Of a DNA stretch of 64,000 nucleotides, positions 11,619-23,035 are shown in pieces. Origin of the DNA: Dermatemys mawii (lineage: Eukaryota; Chordata; Testudines; Dermatemydidae); contig ML677335.1 in the NCBI GenBank assembly GCA_007922305.1, positions 38,446,642-38,510,641 of the forward strand, given 5' to 3'. Positions within the stretch are counted from its first letter, which is position 1, and every line of letters begins with the position of its first letter. Made by a program: the position numbers and the translations under genes. The notes under the pieces were generated by a model. That model saw nothing but the letters and a program-made list of their open reading frames with translations, did not search any database and had not been told where the DNA came from.

Positions 11619-12511
11619 CAGTAACAACATTGTTTCAATATTATTCCCTCCTCCATTACATAACATCTCCGTTTAAAGTTATGCAATGCTCCGCTATAAT
11701 GTTGTTTGGCTGCCTGCTTTGTTCACAGTTGGCAGTCCCCCCATCAGTTCCCCAGTGCCTCCCTCCCACGGGCAGACCATGTGGATCAGTGCCTTACCCC
11801 TGTTCCCCAGCCTCCTGCCCGTGGCAATCAGCTGGTTTTGGCATTCAGGAGGCAGGAGGGAAGGGGGACGAGTGAGGGCATGGCACGCAGTTCTCTCTCT
11901 CTCCCCTGTCTCCTGAATGCCGCAAACCAGCTGATTGTCATGGGCAGGAGGTGGTTGGAGGGGAGGAGAGGAGCGAGAATGCAGCATGCAGAGTAAAGGG
12001 CTGGAGGGAGGAAGAGCTGCACAAATCCTGAGTGGTGATGATCCTGACAGGGACCATAGCTCCAAAGTGATTAGGGGAGTTGGTCATCTAATGACTTGCT
12101 AGAAAGAAATGTACCAAGAAAAAAAATTAAAGGAAAGCAAAACAACAATCTCTAGATGTGTTTTTTCAAATTCAGAAAGTTCAGCAAGAACAGCAGCTGG
12201 ACAATCCACCCTCTTCCACTCCCTGACTCCATCACCTCAATCAAGCTTTATACTCAGCAATGATGATGATTGTAATATTAAATTGTGACTTTAAAATTGT
12301 TTAAAACTTATACCTATATTAAATTGCTTGTTTAAAATTGTTTAAAATGTATATAATGCCTTTCGTCTGGCAATTCTTTTTTCCTCCTGGAACCTAATCC
12401 CGGCCCTATTTACCTTAATTCTTATGGGGGAAACTGGATTCGCTTAACATAGTTTCACTTACAGTCTCATTTTTCAGGAACGTAACTACAATGTTAAGTG
12501 ATGAGTTCCTG
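11619..12511. mobile_element. Tigger-like (Tc1/mariner superfamily) non-autonomous transposon, 893 bp
   Basis: The right end, reverse-complemented, reads CAGGAACTCATCACTTAAC. The left end is CAGTAACAACATTGTTTC, degenerate, but its relative at 17.7 kb reads CAGTAACTCCCCACTTAAC, confirming the inverted ends. TA dinucleotides sit outside both ends (11617-11618 and 12512-12513), the expected target duplication. The interior has a GC-rich block (11730-12010) and an AT-rich block with a duplicated 'taaaattgtttaaaa' unit (12285-12350). No transposase is encoded; open frames of up to 124 codons in the GC block overlap on both strands and show no domain. Confidence 0.7.
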
Positions 12512-12519
12512 TACTTCTG

Positions 12520-12885
12520 AAACTAATGTGAGTCATGTCCCTGAAGAACATGAGTGATGGTTACTTACATACTGAAACTCGAACCAAAGCGAACTAGATT
12601 CCCTTTTTTGTGTATGAGTGGATTTGTGTGCAGTTGTGAATTGTTCTGTTTTATGGCAGGAGTTTTACAGCTTCTGTCAGGAGTAGAACCAAATAATAAG
12701 AACAGACATTTCTGACTATTTTAATTGAATAACCAAGCTAGTGGACTCTCCAGTTAATTTGCTGGGTCATATTATTGATTCTACATGAGTAGTCAGAGAA
12801 CTGATGGTTTATTTGAGAAAACGTTGGCACATGGTCAAAGTTTAATGTATTTTAACTGTGAGTAAAAATTAGGCCCAGAAGGGTG
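12520..12885. other. Unique DNA, no gene seen
   Basis: No repeat or exon signal recognised. Confidence 0.5.
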
Positions 12886-12886
12886 T

Positions 12887-13275
12887 TGTAACAGGGTGGA
12901 CTGCCCCTTTCAGGGCCAGAGAGCAGCTGGCCTAGTTCTGCAGGAAAACTCAGCAGGTAGGTCCAGGGAGTCACTTGAAAAACACCTAATGAGTGGGTCT
13001 GATTCCTAGCTAGAAGATACAAATGAGGACCCCAGCTCACTGAGGGATCCTGAGAGCATACTCTCCTGTGGCTGCAGCAGAAGAGAGTCAGAGGATCCCC
13101 CTAGGTTGGACAAGTGCAGATAATTACTGGAGGTCAGTCTCAGTCCAGAACAGGACTGTTGCTTTTGTTCTACATTTCCTTATGGTTTTGTGTTGAAGAA
13201 TAAACTGACAGAGCCCTGAAGAAAGGGCCACACATGGATCTGGGCATGGCTGACTGACTGTCCCAGGCTGGGGAC
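12887..13275 (+). mobile_element. LTR fragment (Gypsy- or ERV-like)
   Basis: Begins TGTAACAGGGTGGACTGCCC, the TG...-type start of a turtle LTR family. It continues with 'ggccagagagcagctggcc' and 'tctcctgtggctgcagcag', and reaches 'ccttatggttttgtgttgaa' just before an AATAAA signal (13199-13204). No CA end with a matching target duplication was found, so the 3' boundary is approximate and the copy is old or truncated. No internal retroviral coding sequence is present. Confidence 0.55.
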
Positions 13276-13279
13276 CAGA

Positions 13280-14511
13280 TCTACCAGTTTACATGTGCTA
13301 ATCACTATTCACTATCAGTTCTTCTATAATCAATAGCCTATTGTTTAAAATATTCAGTCATCCCATCTGGGAATAGAAACAAAAGCATTCACACACTGTG
13401 AATATTCAAAGCCAACAATTTGCAAACAACTGATATACTGGAATTTGTTTGGATAAACTGCTTGGCAAATACAGAAAATGAATACATTCAAAGAAATCAA
13501 ACTATTTATAAGCAGAAAAAAAGAGCTATATTCATGTAATAATTTATTTGCAACAAATAATTCAACCAGAAGGTAATGAAGACAGATAATAAAAAAATGA
13601 TTTTTTCCCCTTAACGTAGGTCTGCATGGTTATTGCTTCTATCAATTAAAAACAAAACAGAAAGCTCTTGATTATTCCCTGATGCCCAGTCAATGGCAAC
13701 AGTTACTGTAAAGTGCTTTAATGAACTAGCCATATCATAAGTAAAAAAGAGAAAGATTTCACACAGACGCATACTATAGCCATCATACTGCCTGAGTCCA
13801 GAAACAAATAAATCTGTTAAACTATGAAAAAAGAAGAGAACGGAATGAAAAATACTGGGTTTTTATCATAAAACCTACTGAGATGAATATTCTGACTTCG
13901 CAATCAAAACATGCTATAATTGCAAACAGATTCTTTTAAAGGAACAAGGAAAAAGACAGAGAACACATTAAATACCTGCTGATCACAGCAGGATCATACT
14001 TTATTATTTTCCAATCTACAAAGTCCTGTTATTGCAGATCAATTCTTGTATCCTTTAATTCAAGCAATGCACATCATTAAGATATCCCTGTACCATTATG
14101 CTGCTCTAATTACTCTCTAAAACTACTCTTCCAGCAACATATGTCTATTTCTCAAAATACACCCCTTCACGAAACAGTGACCAAACGAGAGCTTGGAGAT
14201 TCATTGTGTGTATTTTATTTGGAAGTAAAACTCCATGCCAAAGAACACTCATCCAGAGTTCTGACCACCCTTGGCATAGATTTCGAGATAAAACACAGGA
14301 AACTTACACATTCCAAGCAGCAGCAGCCCTTCTCCTTCCTCACCCCGCAAGCCATGTCTCATACCAAGCAGCTGCTGGCAGACCCCCTAGCAACTAAAAC
14401 TGCCACGCCACAGCTGATCTGTGTTGTGTCTCCTGGAACCCGAGGGAAGGTAAAACAAAAATGGCTTTAAGCCACCAATGTGCTTAACTGACTCTAGGCT
14501 GGCGTTCTGCT
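13280..14511. other. Unique AT-rich DNA, no gene seen
   Basis: An open frame at 14141-14470 (109 codons, +) has no recognisable domain and no splice context, and is not called a gene. Confidence 0.5.
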
Positions 14512-14519
14512 CTGGGAAA

Positions 14520-14645
14520 CAGGGGTGCTAGAAGAAATTTTATCGTGGGGGTGCTGATCATGGAAACCATGTATTTGGTGTTTGTTATTACTATGTCAAA
14601 GGGTGCAGCAGCATCCCCACATTACCCATAGTTCAAGCACCACTG
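14520..14645 (-). mobile_element. hAT MITE (126 bp) with target duplication
   Basis: Ends CAGGGGTGCTAGAA and, reverse-complemented, CAGTGGTGCTTGAACTATGG are inverted repeats of the hAT type. Flanking 8-mers ctgggaaa (14512-14519) and ctgagaga (14646-14653) match at 6 of 8 positions, consistent with an old 8-bp target duplication. Its interior is a reverse-orientation relative of the element at 15056-15182. Confidence 0.75.
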
Positions 14646-14751
14646 CTGAGAGATGGTGCAGGTCACAGAATCCCTCACATGCCTAGATGTCTAAGGGTTG
14701 GTCTTCAGCCCAAAGCAGCTAAGTGTCCTCACAGATGTGTTTGCTATAGAA

Positions 14752-15449
14752 CATTGGTTTTCAAACAGTAGAGTCCCATCCCCCCCACCAGGAGTGCAAG
14801 GGGTTATCGGGGTTCGGGGCTGCATGAAGTAGGGCACAGGGCTGTAGCTGGCCTGGTGTCAGCCGCTATGGGGGAAAGCACAGGGAGCCCTCAGTGGTCA
14901 GACAGTGGGGTGGAGTGCAGGCCAGCCCCGCCCTGGCAGCAGCTTGCTGCTCCTCCCTTCCTCCCCTTCCTGAGTACTGGGGGCTCCCTGTATGCTCTCC
15001 CCACACCTGCCCTGCCTTGGCCTGGCCAAAGACCTGCAAATTTTAAGCCTTCCGGCATAGGTGCTGGAACTAGGGATGTTGCCACACCCTGTGGTTTGAA
15101 GTGGTTTCCATTATATACAGAGTTCACAGTTTGGTTCAATGTCTTTCAGCAACTCCACTATACAAATTGTTCCAGGATCCTGGGCCTCCAGAGCCTCCAG
15201 GAGCCAGAGACTCTGGGAAGGACAGGCGGAAAGTTGAGGAGCCCTGGTCTACTCTGTGCTGTGCTGCCATGGGCTTTTTTGAGGATGGAGCCAGTCAGAT
15301 CCTGCCACCAGCCTGAGCATGAGCTGCCCATTCCCCTCAGCGAGTCACTTCCTGTCCCACCCCAGTGGGAGTGTGGGGGTAAGGTAGGAGTTTGTTATGT
15401 GACTCCTATAAAGAAGGGGGTCACAGGAAAATATGTTTGAGAACCTCTG
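14752..15449. mobile_element. hAT element interrupted by a second hAT MITE
   Basis: The left end CATTGGTTTTCAAAC and right end GTTTGAGAACCTCTG are inverted repeats of a hAT family (consensus-like CAGAGGTTCTCAAAC). The interior is GC-rich and non-coding. The 194-codon frame at 14856-15440 runs through both this element and the nested one and so cannot be a conserved gene. The flanking 8-mers do not match. Confidence 0.7.
15056..15182 (+). mobile_element. Nested hAT MITE (127 bp)
   Basis: Begins CATAGGTGCTGGAACTAG and ends CAAATTGTTCCAGGATCCTG; the ends are inverted copies. The interior carries 'gtggtttgaagtggtttcca' and 'acagtttggttcaatg', which I recognise from a very common turtle MITE. It sits inside the hAT at 14752-15449, so it inserted later. 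Confidence 0.8.
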
Positions 15450-15454
15450 CTCTT

Positions 15455-16235
15455 GGGAGCCCTCCAGCATCTAGTACACTGCCTCCTGCCCCGGCACACC
15501 CCCCATGTAACCTGTGTGCTACCCAGGACCTACACTGGAGAAATCTCCCCAGACTGGGTAAAGGGCTTTCATTGCCCCTGTTTTCTTTTGCTGAAAGTCA
15601 ACAGGTTGAGGCTATTTTGGATCAATGGGCAGAGCACTCAAGGTAAATGGGCCCACATGGAGAACACCAACCCTAAAGTGTGTTTTCATATACTAAAGCT
15701 TCTTTCTTTAAGACAAATTTCTTCTATTTTTATACCCTCTTCTTTTCAATACATCCAAGTGATGTTTGGAACTCACAACTAATTTGTTATGTGCTAAAGA
15801 TGGATGAATTTGAAAAAGCTAAGAATTAGCCATGCCCTAACTTCCTTATGAATTGCACAATCAACAAAGCTCCCATTGTGCTCTGGGTAGATTTTGCCTG
15901 ATTAAGGATGGAATATGAATGGAAGACCTTGACCTATGGCACTAAAGTTGTCTTCACAACATAGCTGTGATCCAAGAACACAGCTGGTTGAAATTTACCC
16001 GAAATTTGGAAAAAAATCCAAATTATTGAAGTGGGAATTTAAAAAACAACAACATGGATTTTTTTCTGTTTTCGAACAGCTCTATCAAAAATGTGTTTGT
16101 ATTAAAACTAGGAACTTCCTCCTCCTTCTATTAAAGCCAGTAGCAAAACTCCAGTTGATGGCAGTATGCCTGTCTCTTGGAGTTACAGCTGTTTACTTTT
16201 CCTGACAAAAACAAAGGGCCTCATTCTCTATTGTC
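15455..16235. other. Unique DNA, no gene seen
   Basis: No repeat or exon signal recognised. Confidence 0.5.
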
Positions 16236-16239
16236 CTGC

Positions 16240-16346
16240 AACTTGTGTCATCATTTTCACTAATGCAAAGAGGGTGTAACATGTAATCAAGCCATCACAG
16301 GAGCGTTTTATACCCTCTTTGCACTGGTGTAACTAACTACACAAGG
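16240..16346. mobile_element. Foldback MITE with 'gcaaagagggtgtaa' arms
   Basis: The left arm 'ctaatgcaaagagggtgtaa' (16260-16279) and right arm 'taccctctttgcactggtg' (16311-16329) are inverted copies. The outer parts 'cttgtgtcat' and 'actacacaag' continue the stem. There is no coding content. Confidence 0.7.
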
Positions 16347-16559
16347 TAAGGGTGCTCCTGTTAGCCTGCTGAACCCATTCAGTAAGCAGTAAGCTAGGGC
16401 TTTATTCTTGTCTCCTGCATCAGCAGCAAAACTGTCAGTGAAGATTTTGATGCAGAATTGCTCTTACTAGGTGATGCTGGAAGAGACACTAGGAAAATGG
16501 CTCTGGTTTGCAGATCACTGTTGAACTGGATTTTTTTTTTTTTAACTTCTAAGGTGCCT

Positions 16560-16970
16560 GGGTGAAGGAAGTCAGGGATAGAGGCAGGAGCTTGGGAACC
16601 AAGAACCAAAGCCCTGGGTCAGAGTTGATGTCAGAGACAAGAGTCCAGCTGAAACTCAAGCCAAGGGTCAATACCAGGTATCAGGGTCAGTGTTAGGATT
16701 TGCGGGTGGGGGTTCAATCAAGATTCAAGACAGAGCCAATGTCAATACCAGTCATTCAGAAGTAGGACACAATAACAGCTAGTTAGAGATCACGTAGCTG
16801 CGTGGATATTTGTGGATATGCCCCCATGGGCTTATTTAGGATCCAGGAGCCAATCAGGGATCTCTAAAATAGCTGTCAGTTGGATCACAGGTAGAACTTT
16901 CTGTGGCATTCAGCCTCTGTGGATTGTAGGTTGCATAGAGAAACTAGATTAGAGCGGTCACAGGGCACAA
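16560..16970. repeat. Possible unclassified dispersed repeat
   Basis: Contains iterated phrases ('gggtcaataccaggtatcag', 'gggtcagagttgatgtcaga') reminiscent of a GC-moderate turtle repeat. Class and limits are not certain. Confidence 0.25.
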
Positions 16971-16979
16971 GTGTGAGGC

Positions 16980-17040
16980 AGTTCGTGGCCTAGTAGTCCT
17001 ACAGGCCTGGATTCAAGTCCTGCTGATCCTTAGTTAAAGA
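16980..17040 (+). mobile_element. tRNA-derived SINE head
   Basis: A-box-like TGGCCTAGTAGTCCT (16985-16999) is followed by B-box GGATTCAAGTCC (17009-17020). A functional tRNA gene is not supported: the anticodon and acceptor arms do not pair convincingly. Most likely the head of a CORE-SINE. Confidence 0.5.
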
Positions 17041-17044
17041 AATG

Positions 17045-17525
17045 GAATTTGATGTTAAAAGTAGTTGATAAAAAATAGCATGGAGAAGGAAACATTTTGC
17101 TCAGTTCATCAAGCTCACAAGCTTTGGGTGAGATGAAGTAAGCAGAAGGCAGTAGAAAAACATAAAAAGAGGGGAAATAACTAGTATGCTAAGAAAGAAA
17201 ACCTGTTCAGTCATGTTCTCAGATCAATGAGTTTTGTACCAAAACTGGCAATATGTCTTAAAATTCACCCAACCGTCAATAAAGCAATTAGCATATGGTA
17301 TATTCTGCAGGAAGATCACCAGTAGAATATACATTCATGTGCCTTTTTAGTACAGCAGCAGCTGGGCAAAGAATTGGGAGATCACTCATAGTTGTTGCAG
17401 AATGAGACAGAGAGAAAGAAAAACAGTAGTCTATGTTCAAACTCGGATCAATAATAACCTCATTTCATAAGAATGTCATTGCTTGAACCACAGCTGTTCT
17501 ATATGCCATTTCCTATTCTCCCATC
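17045..17525. other. Unique DNA, no gene seen
   Basis: No repeat or exon signal recognised. Confidence 0.5.
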
Positions 17526-17529
17526 CTAT

Positions 17530-17872
17530 CCATCGTTTCTGCTGCCAGGCGGGAGGTGCTGTGGGGGGTGTAGGGGAGATGATACGGGGGCTGCCAACTG
17601 TGGACAAAGCAGGCAGCCAACCAATGTTATAGCAGAGCACTGCACAACTTTAAATGGAGCATGTTCTGTAACAGAGCAGGGATGTAAGATCGAAACAACT
17701 TTAAGAGAGAGGATGTTAAGTGGGGAGTTACTGTACCTATGTTCCACACAAATCTGGTGTCTCCTACACTTTTGTTTTTTTTGTTGTTGCTATAAATTAT
17801 ATACATTAGAAATGCAAAATCATTAAATATCCACAAAAACAATGAGGAGTCTGGTGGCACCTTAAAGACAGG
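17530..17872 (-). mobile_element. Second copy of the PLE-end plus Tigger-like composite, inverted and truncated
   Basis: On the minus strand, from 17872 down: a PLE end ('gtctttaaggtgccacca', 'gactcctcattg'), then about 100 bp shared with 11538-11618 ('gagacaccagatttgtgtgg'), then at 17733 the inverted end CAGTAACTCCCCACTTAAC preceded by TA. It continues through 'ggttggctgcctgctttg' into the GC-rich block, then diverges near 17530. Copy A has 'acagactaacatagctact...gat' between PLE and flank. Here that piece is missing at a GAT repeat, as after a small microhomology deletion. Confidence 0.7.
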
Positions 17873-17879
17873 TTTCATG

Positions 17880-19390
17880 ACGCTTCATCGACATGTAGCT
17901 ACAACTATTTCCAGTTAAAGAGCTAGGTACATAGTTTGTTTATAATCTAAGTTCACGTGCAGTCCACAATCACTTTATTTGAGAATGTGATATATATTGG
18001 TATTTATAGTTAACTATTGAACAAACCATGGACTGTTCACTCTGGCACAATTGTGTACTGTCACTGGGAATGCAACTATACACATAGAGTTTCTTATTTC
18101 ATTGCTTTAGAGACAGAATTTGATTTTCCTGAAGCCTATCTAAGACCTACAAGCCATCAGAATATAATTCTTGGAGGGAAAAAATACATCTTATTCCCAA
18201 CAGTTTCTTCACTAGACAACACATCAGCTTTCACTAGTAAAGGAGATACCTAATTTTGGTTAAGCAAAACAATATTTACCACTATTTACATAAGCAGTTT
18301 TAGCATACCTGATAATAAAAGGACCGTGAGGGGATCCCAAAGCTTGCATGGCATATTTATGCATATTAAAGGTGTCATCTGACTCAAAAAATCCTTAACT
18401 GTATAAAGATAGAGAGGATGCTGGGAACTGAATTTTAACAATCTGATGTTTAGTGGATGCATTTTATATCAGACAACATTAATCAAGCTTTTTTCTTTAT
18501 TTCTTCTCTAGTAGTTACTAGGAATTTCATGTAAGATTTTAAATCTAAACCCAAGAGAATGTACCCAGGCACGATAAAACCCTGATGTTGCAGATGGTTG
18601 TGGATTTTACCTGTTATGACTACTTATCCTGTCTTTTGTGTCTCAACATCTTGCAAATGACAAGTGACCGTGTGTGAAAATGTTCACAGAACTTTTAAAA
18701 TTATTTTGTCATATGTCCTTTTTCGCAAACCTGCCTTTTGCAAGACTCACTTTCTCCTTAAATAAACAGCCCTGTGACGGTGCTAGTTCTATACATCAGA
18801 ACAGATCAAACTTCTGAAGGTGTTTTTAAATCACATTAAAATCCAACTTATTTAAAAAAATAGTTACATCCTCAAAACCAAATGACAGCCACAAAGGGAC
18901 TACTAACTCTAATATGGCAGTGCTTCAATATTAAGTTGCCAAGTATTTGTATCAGTTCCAGTCTTCAGATTATAGAAGAACTTCTCTTACTCCAGTGAGA
19001 ATGACAGTCAAGCAAAACATGAGCAGCTCCATTTTCAGGTAAAACTGTAATAAACAGTACCATATATGTATGCATCCTGGCAATAGCACTCCAATCACTA
19101 ATTCCCAAACCAGCTTCCAGTTTGCACCCTTGACACTACTCAGTCATGCCAGATTCAGTTGACACGGCTTTATAAAGCTCTTGATACAGCCTGGCCTAGA
19201 TTAATTGGCTCTTTGGAAGTGCCTGCTATTGTTATCATAGCTACTGATCCAAGATAATTTTTTTTCTTCCCTGTAAAATCTCTCCCTCCCTTCCTCCACT
19301 GAGGCTCTGTTTGCTAAGTTAACTCCAGAGAGGGAGATTCTCAGGCCTCTGTGTAAAGTTCTGAAGCTCGCAGATTTGTTGTTTTGTTAT
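17880..19390. other. Unique AT-rich DNA, no gene seen
   Basis: No repeat or exon signal recognised. Confidence 0.5.
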
Positions 19391-19393
19391 TAA

Positions 19394-19574
19394 TAGAGCT
19401 GGACAAAACAATTATTTTAGTGTGAGACATTTCAGAGGAAGTGTTTTAAATTTTTTAATTTTCCATTGAGAAATTTCATCCAAAAAACACATTTTTCCCC
19501 ATGAATTTTTTTTTGACAAAAATCACATTTTTCAGATGGATAATTTTTCAGCTGAAAAATTTCAACCAGCTTGA
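19394..19574. mobile_element. AT-rich MITE with 'TAGAGCTGGac' ends
   Basis: The left end TAGAGCTGGACAAAAC and right end, reverse-complemented, TCAAGCTGGTTGAAATTTTT are inverted repeats. The interior is rich in 'aaaatttc' / 'gaaattt' runs, typical of a common turtle MITE. No coding content. Confidence 0.65.
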
Positions 19575-19579
19575 GTGTT

Positions 19580-20370
19580 TAATACTAATCAGATGGTCTC
19601 ACCCTTCCAGCATAGATGGGGTACTTGAGACGTTGTGGTACAGCTCCCCAACATAATCCCCCATGAAAGCTGTGGCAGTTCCACAAAAACTCCAATCAGC
19701 CTTTTCTTATTGGCTCTCAGCCCCAGCCCTCCCCAAGGGCTGGGTTTTAACCCTTTCAGGGCCGGATCGGGGTGACGGCCCTGATACACTGCCAAACTCT
19801 GCTTCAAATGGATTTTGCTACGTTTTTGCTCAAACAGGCCCATTGCTACTTGGAAAATGGCAAATTGGATTTTTAAGAAATTGGGCCCATTTTTGTGTTT
19901 ACAGTGAAATGAGGAAAAGAAGAATTTTGAATAGGTTTGCATTTACCATTTCTGGCTTTGACACAGATTCTATATGAGAGAGGGAAGTTACTTAATTTTT
20001 TTTAATTTCAGTTATGCTTTTATAGTGATTCCATTTATAAAATTGTTTATAAAGGGTTGATAATCCTGGCTTATAATAACCATATATAACAAATGCTATT
20101 CATATCTGCAACATGCTTGTAATGTGTATTAATCTTTATAAACACTTTATAAATGGAATATTAATAGAAAGTATGACCTTTATGTTTATTACAGTAGGAT
20201 CAACAGTCAAGGACTAGTGTCCCACTGCAGTAGTATACAGACAGGTAACAAAAAAGCCAGCCTCTGATCCAGAGAACTTACAAGCTAAATGTCAGACAGA
20301 ACAAGCCAGATTGACAAAACAGAGACAGAGAGTAGGGAAGGGTGGGAGACTGAGGTAACAAAGGAAAGAG
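19580..20370. other. Mostly unique DNA, no gene seen
   Basis: A weak SINE-tail-like phrase, 'ccagagaacttacaagctaa', occurs near 20270. The 117- and 104-codon frames at 19589-19977 overlap on opposite strands and show no domain. Confidence 0.45.
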
Positions 20371-20374
20371 TTCT

Positions 20375-20490
20375 ATGCCCCACCTGCAAAATGGGGATGA
20401 TACTTTCATATCTCACAGAAGTGTTGTGAAGTTCAGTTCATCAAGGTTAGTAAAGCACTCTGAGGTTCTTGGATGGAATTTGCCATTGAA
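20375..20490 (+). mobile_element. MIR-like CORE-SINE fragment
   Basis: 'cacctgcaaaatggggatga', 'cacagaagtgttgtgaag' and 'gtaaagcactctgaggttc' follow the order of a MIR-type CORE and its 3' part on the plus strand. Confidence 0.7.
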
Positions 20491-20494
20491 GGAA

Positions 20495-21389
20495 AAAGCT
20501 GACTTCACTGACAGTTTTGCAACCCAGTGCTCCCGAGGCTCAGCCTTCTGCTCTAACCACTCCTTGCCATATTGCAATTTTTCTTTACACAGTACATTCC
20601 TGACTGAAATTTGGACAGAAGAAACTGACAAGGAGATTTATTTATTAAGTGAGGATATAGACTGCTGAAATGGCTTAGAATTTTTACATATATTGGTGGT
20701 CTGAGTCTAAATCTTCCAAACTCTCTCTCAGATGGCTTTATAAGGGTGGTATAAGTAACATGCATTCTAGTTTCTTTAAAAACATTAATGTGATTCTGAT
20801 GGTTTTATGTGGACATTTGTTTTTGCGTAGGACACATCTCTTGGTTTATCTTTTGCAGCTTTGTGGTTTATAATTAAGTGAGCAATTGAAAATCTAAATC
20901 TGATAACATGGGCCCATCACTGGGCCAGATAGAGGCAAACTGCAGGAAAACCTGCATGTGTGTGCATGCGTGCGCACATTTGATGGGAAGAGAACAAAAA
21001 CACATCCAAATTCTTCCAGTGGGGAAGAGGGCCTTATGCCTAAACATCATGGATCCCTGATGTCCACGTACATTCAGAGGATCCATTGGAGACCCAGGCC
21101 TATGCATCAAGAAGCTCTGTGCCTCTGCACTGGCTACAGAACTCATTGCCTCTTGCTGCAACTCTGGAGTCCTGCCAAATTAGCTGTTCCTAGGAGCCTG
21201 GAGAAAATAGCAGGTACAGAGACTTAATACACACTGTCATAATATTACTGTATGCATGTATTCCCTACAGGCAGCAAGAAGGAATTATGTGCACCAGCTA
21301 TCCTGGGCCACCCTTTCTCAGGCCTAGATCCCTGGGCCTGCAAATAGCCCTCCTCTGAGTCTTAGGACTGTGCCACATATATGGCTAAC
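20495..21389. other. Unique DNA, no gene seen
   Basis: No repeat or exon signal recognised. Confidence 0.5.
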
Positions 21390-21397
21390 TCTCCCAG

Positions 21398-21575
21398 CAG
21401 GGCCGGCTCTACCATTTCTGCTGCCCCAAGCAAAAAGTAAATAAATAAAAATAAAACCATTTGGCATAGCGCCTGAACTGCTCCCCCTTAGCATGTGCCT
21501 CCCCAGGCATGTGCTTCCTCCGCTGGTGCTGCCCCAGGCACGTGCTTCCTCCGCTGGTGCCTGGAGCCGGTTCTG
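21398..21575. mobile_element. hAT MITE (178 bp) with 7-of-8 target duplication
   Basis: Ends CAGGGCCGGCTCTACC and, reverse-complemented, CAGAACCGGCTCCAGG are inverted repeats. Flanks tctcccag (21390-21397) and tcccccag (21576-21583) match at 7 of 8 positions, an 8-bp hAT-type target duplication. The interior holds an A-rich tract and two 31-bp tandem units (21501-21531, 21532-21562). No coding content. Confidence 0.85.
21501..21562. repeat. Two 31-bp tandem units inside the hAT MITE
   Basis: Each unit begins ccccaggca and continues gtgcttcctccgctggtg; they differ at two positions. This is a local duplication private to the element or its subfamily. Confidence 0.85.
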
Positions 21576-21599
21576 TCCCCCAGTCCAGTTTATGGATAG

Positions 21600-22940
21600 G
21601 GTGGCTGACTTCAGAGAGCTGCCTCTGTGCACAGTCTCAAAGGGGGACTGGTCTCTCACGCTGCCCGGCCACTGTAGTTATTTGACACCGGGAAATCAAA
21701 AAAGTAGTCTGAAACATGGTAACAGTTGCAAAAATTACAGGACTGAGCCATTCCATTGACTCAGTGGACTGTGGATCAGGTGCTACACCAACCCAATGCC
21801 CAGAATGTTTTGCAAATGTAAATCAGTTCTTTCTTTCCCCTTAAAAATAAGCTACTGTCTCAGATCCTTGTTAAGTGGACCATAGATGTCATGTCAAGCC
21901 CTTGATGGAGACATGTTATAAATCATTATCCCAAATTGCTAACGTAAAACATTATGATATTTAACCTGTGGGCAGCATGGGCATGTGGGACAGAGCTATT
22001 TGGACTATATGTTTGGTGAGGCTGCTCATTACCTGCACCAATATTCATGAGTCAGTGAGAAAGAGCCAGAGGAGGTGCCCAGGAGAATGATGATGAAAGT
22101 TTAGATTTGAGCTGTTAGACGACTGGGAGAACATGTGAGACAATCTTCTAAGTTGGTTGACACCCTCCACCAGCATTATAAAAAGAGAGTGCATTCATGG
22201 GGAAAAGTCAATAGTATTCATGAGAGCACCTAATTGAAAATAATGAGTATGTATTTTTTAACATGTCTATGACATTTAAGAGCTGGGCTGGAGTTATTTT
22301 AAAGTTCAGAGCAACAACGTGTCCTTGCAGGGCCAGATTCTCTGCTGCAGCCAGTACCACTAGGCACAGCAAGGGGTGTAGAAAACGAGCAAATTGTTGA
22401 TACCCGTTCTAAGCCAGTTGCTGCTTAGTTGGCTCCCATCCTGTCTGCTGGCTAGACACTGCTGGAATGCAGTATGGGCTGGTCAGACCCTCCACACTAG
22501 CCACTGCAGCAGGGGTGGGGCTGTAGGAGCTGGATCCATCAGTTGTATGCCACCCTATAGCTTCCCCATGCCCATGCAATGCCTAACTAGAGAGAGCTAC
22601 TAGTTTCCAGAGCCTTTGCACTATTGAATTGACACAAAAGTGCAAGCGATAAGAAGAAAATTTGCCCCATAGAGAACTTTCTGCTTGATGCTACATAATA
22701 TGAGATAGGTGGAAACTGAAAACCCAGAAAAATGGCTCAGACAGTATCTACTTGCAATGTAATCTCAATGATAATTCAAATGTTATGACAAGTCAAAACA
22801 AAGGATATTGCTAGCAAAGAATTAAGGTTGAAAGCATATTTCAGTGGAGTCTGGATAACATCCAAACACATAATACTATAATGTTCTTTACAACATTATA
22901 CCCTTTAAAGAGAATCACAAGCATTAGAACTGCGTTTCCA
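21600..22940. other. Unique DNA, no gene seen
   Basis: No repeat or exon signal recognised. Confidence 0.5.
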
Positions 22941-22946
22941 GACATT

Positions 22947-23035
22947 CAGCATCTAGGAGCCCCAGTCATGGACCCCATTGTATTAGGCGCTGTCCAAAGA
23001 GAACAAGATTCCTGCCCCAAAGAGCTGCCAGTCCA
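22947..23035 (-). mobile_element. CORE-SINE 3' tail fragment
   Basis: 'gagccccagtcatggacccc', 'attgtattaggcgctgtcc' and 'tgccccaaagagctgcca' are the reverse complement of the tail module seen at 7870-8002. It ends about 140 bp before a TATA box at 23175. Confidence 0.65.

Noticed and set aside
11501..12065. Overlapping frames of 123-124 codons on both strands
   Set aside because: All in the GC-rich block of the Tigger-like element or its flank; frames overlap in several phases and none has a domain.
14856..15440. Longest open frame of the window (194 codons, +)
   Set aside because: It runs through a GC-rich hAT element and the second hAT nested in it, so it cannot be a conserved protein; no domain is visible.
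14744..15457. 8-bp target duplication of the outer hAT
   Set aside because: ctatagaa and ctcttggg match at only 4 of 8 positions.
16985..17020. Possible tRNA gene
   Set aside because: A- and B-box-like words are present but cloverleaf stems do not pair convincingly; a SINE head explains it.
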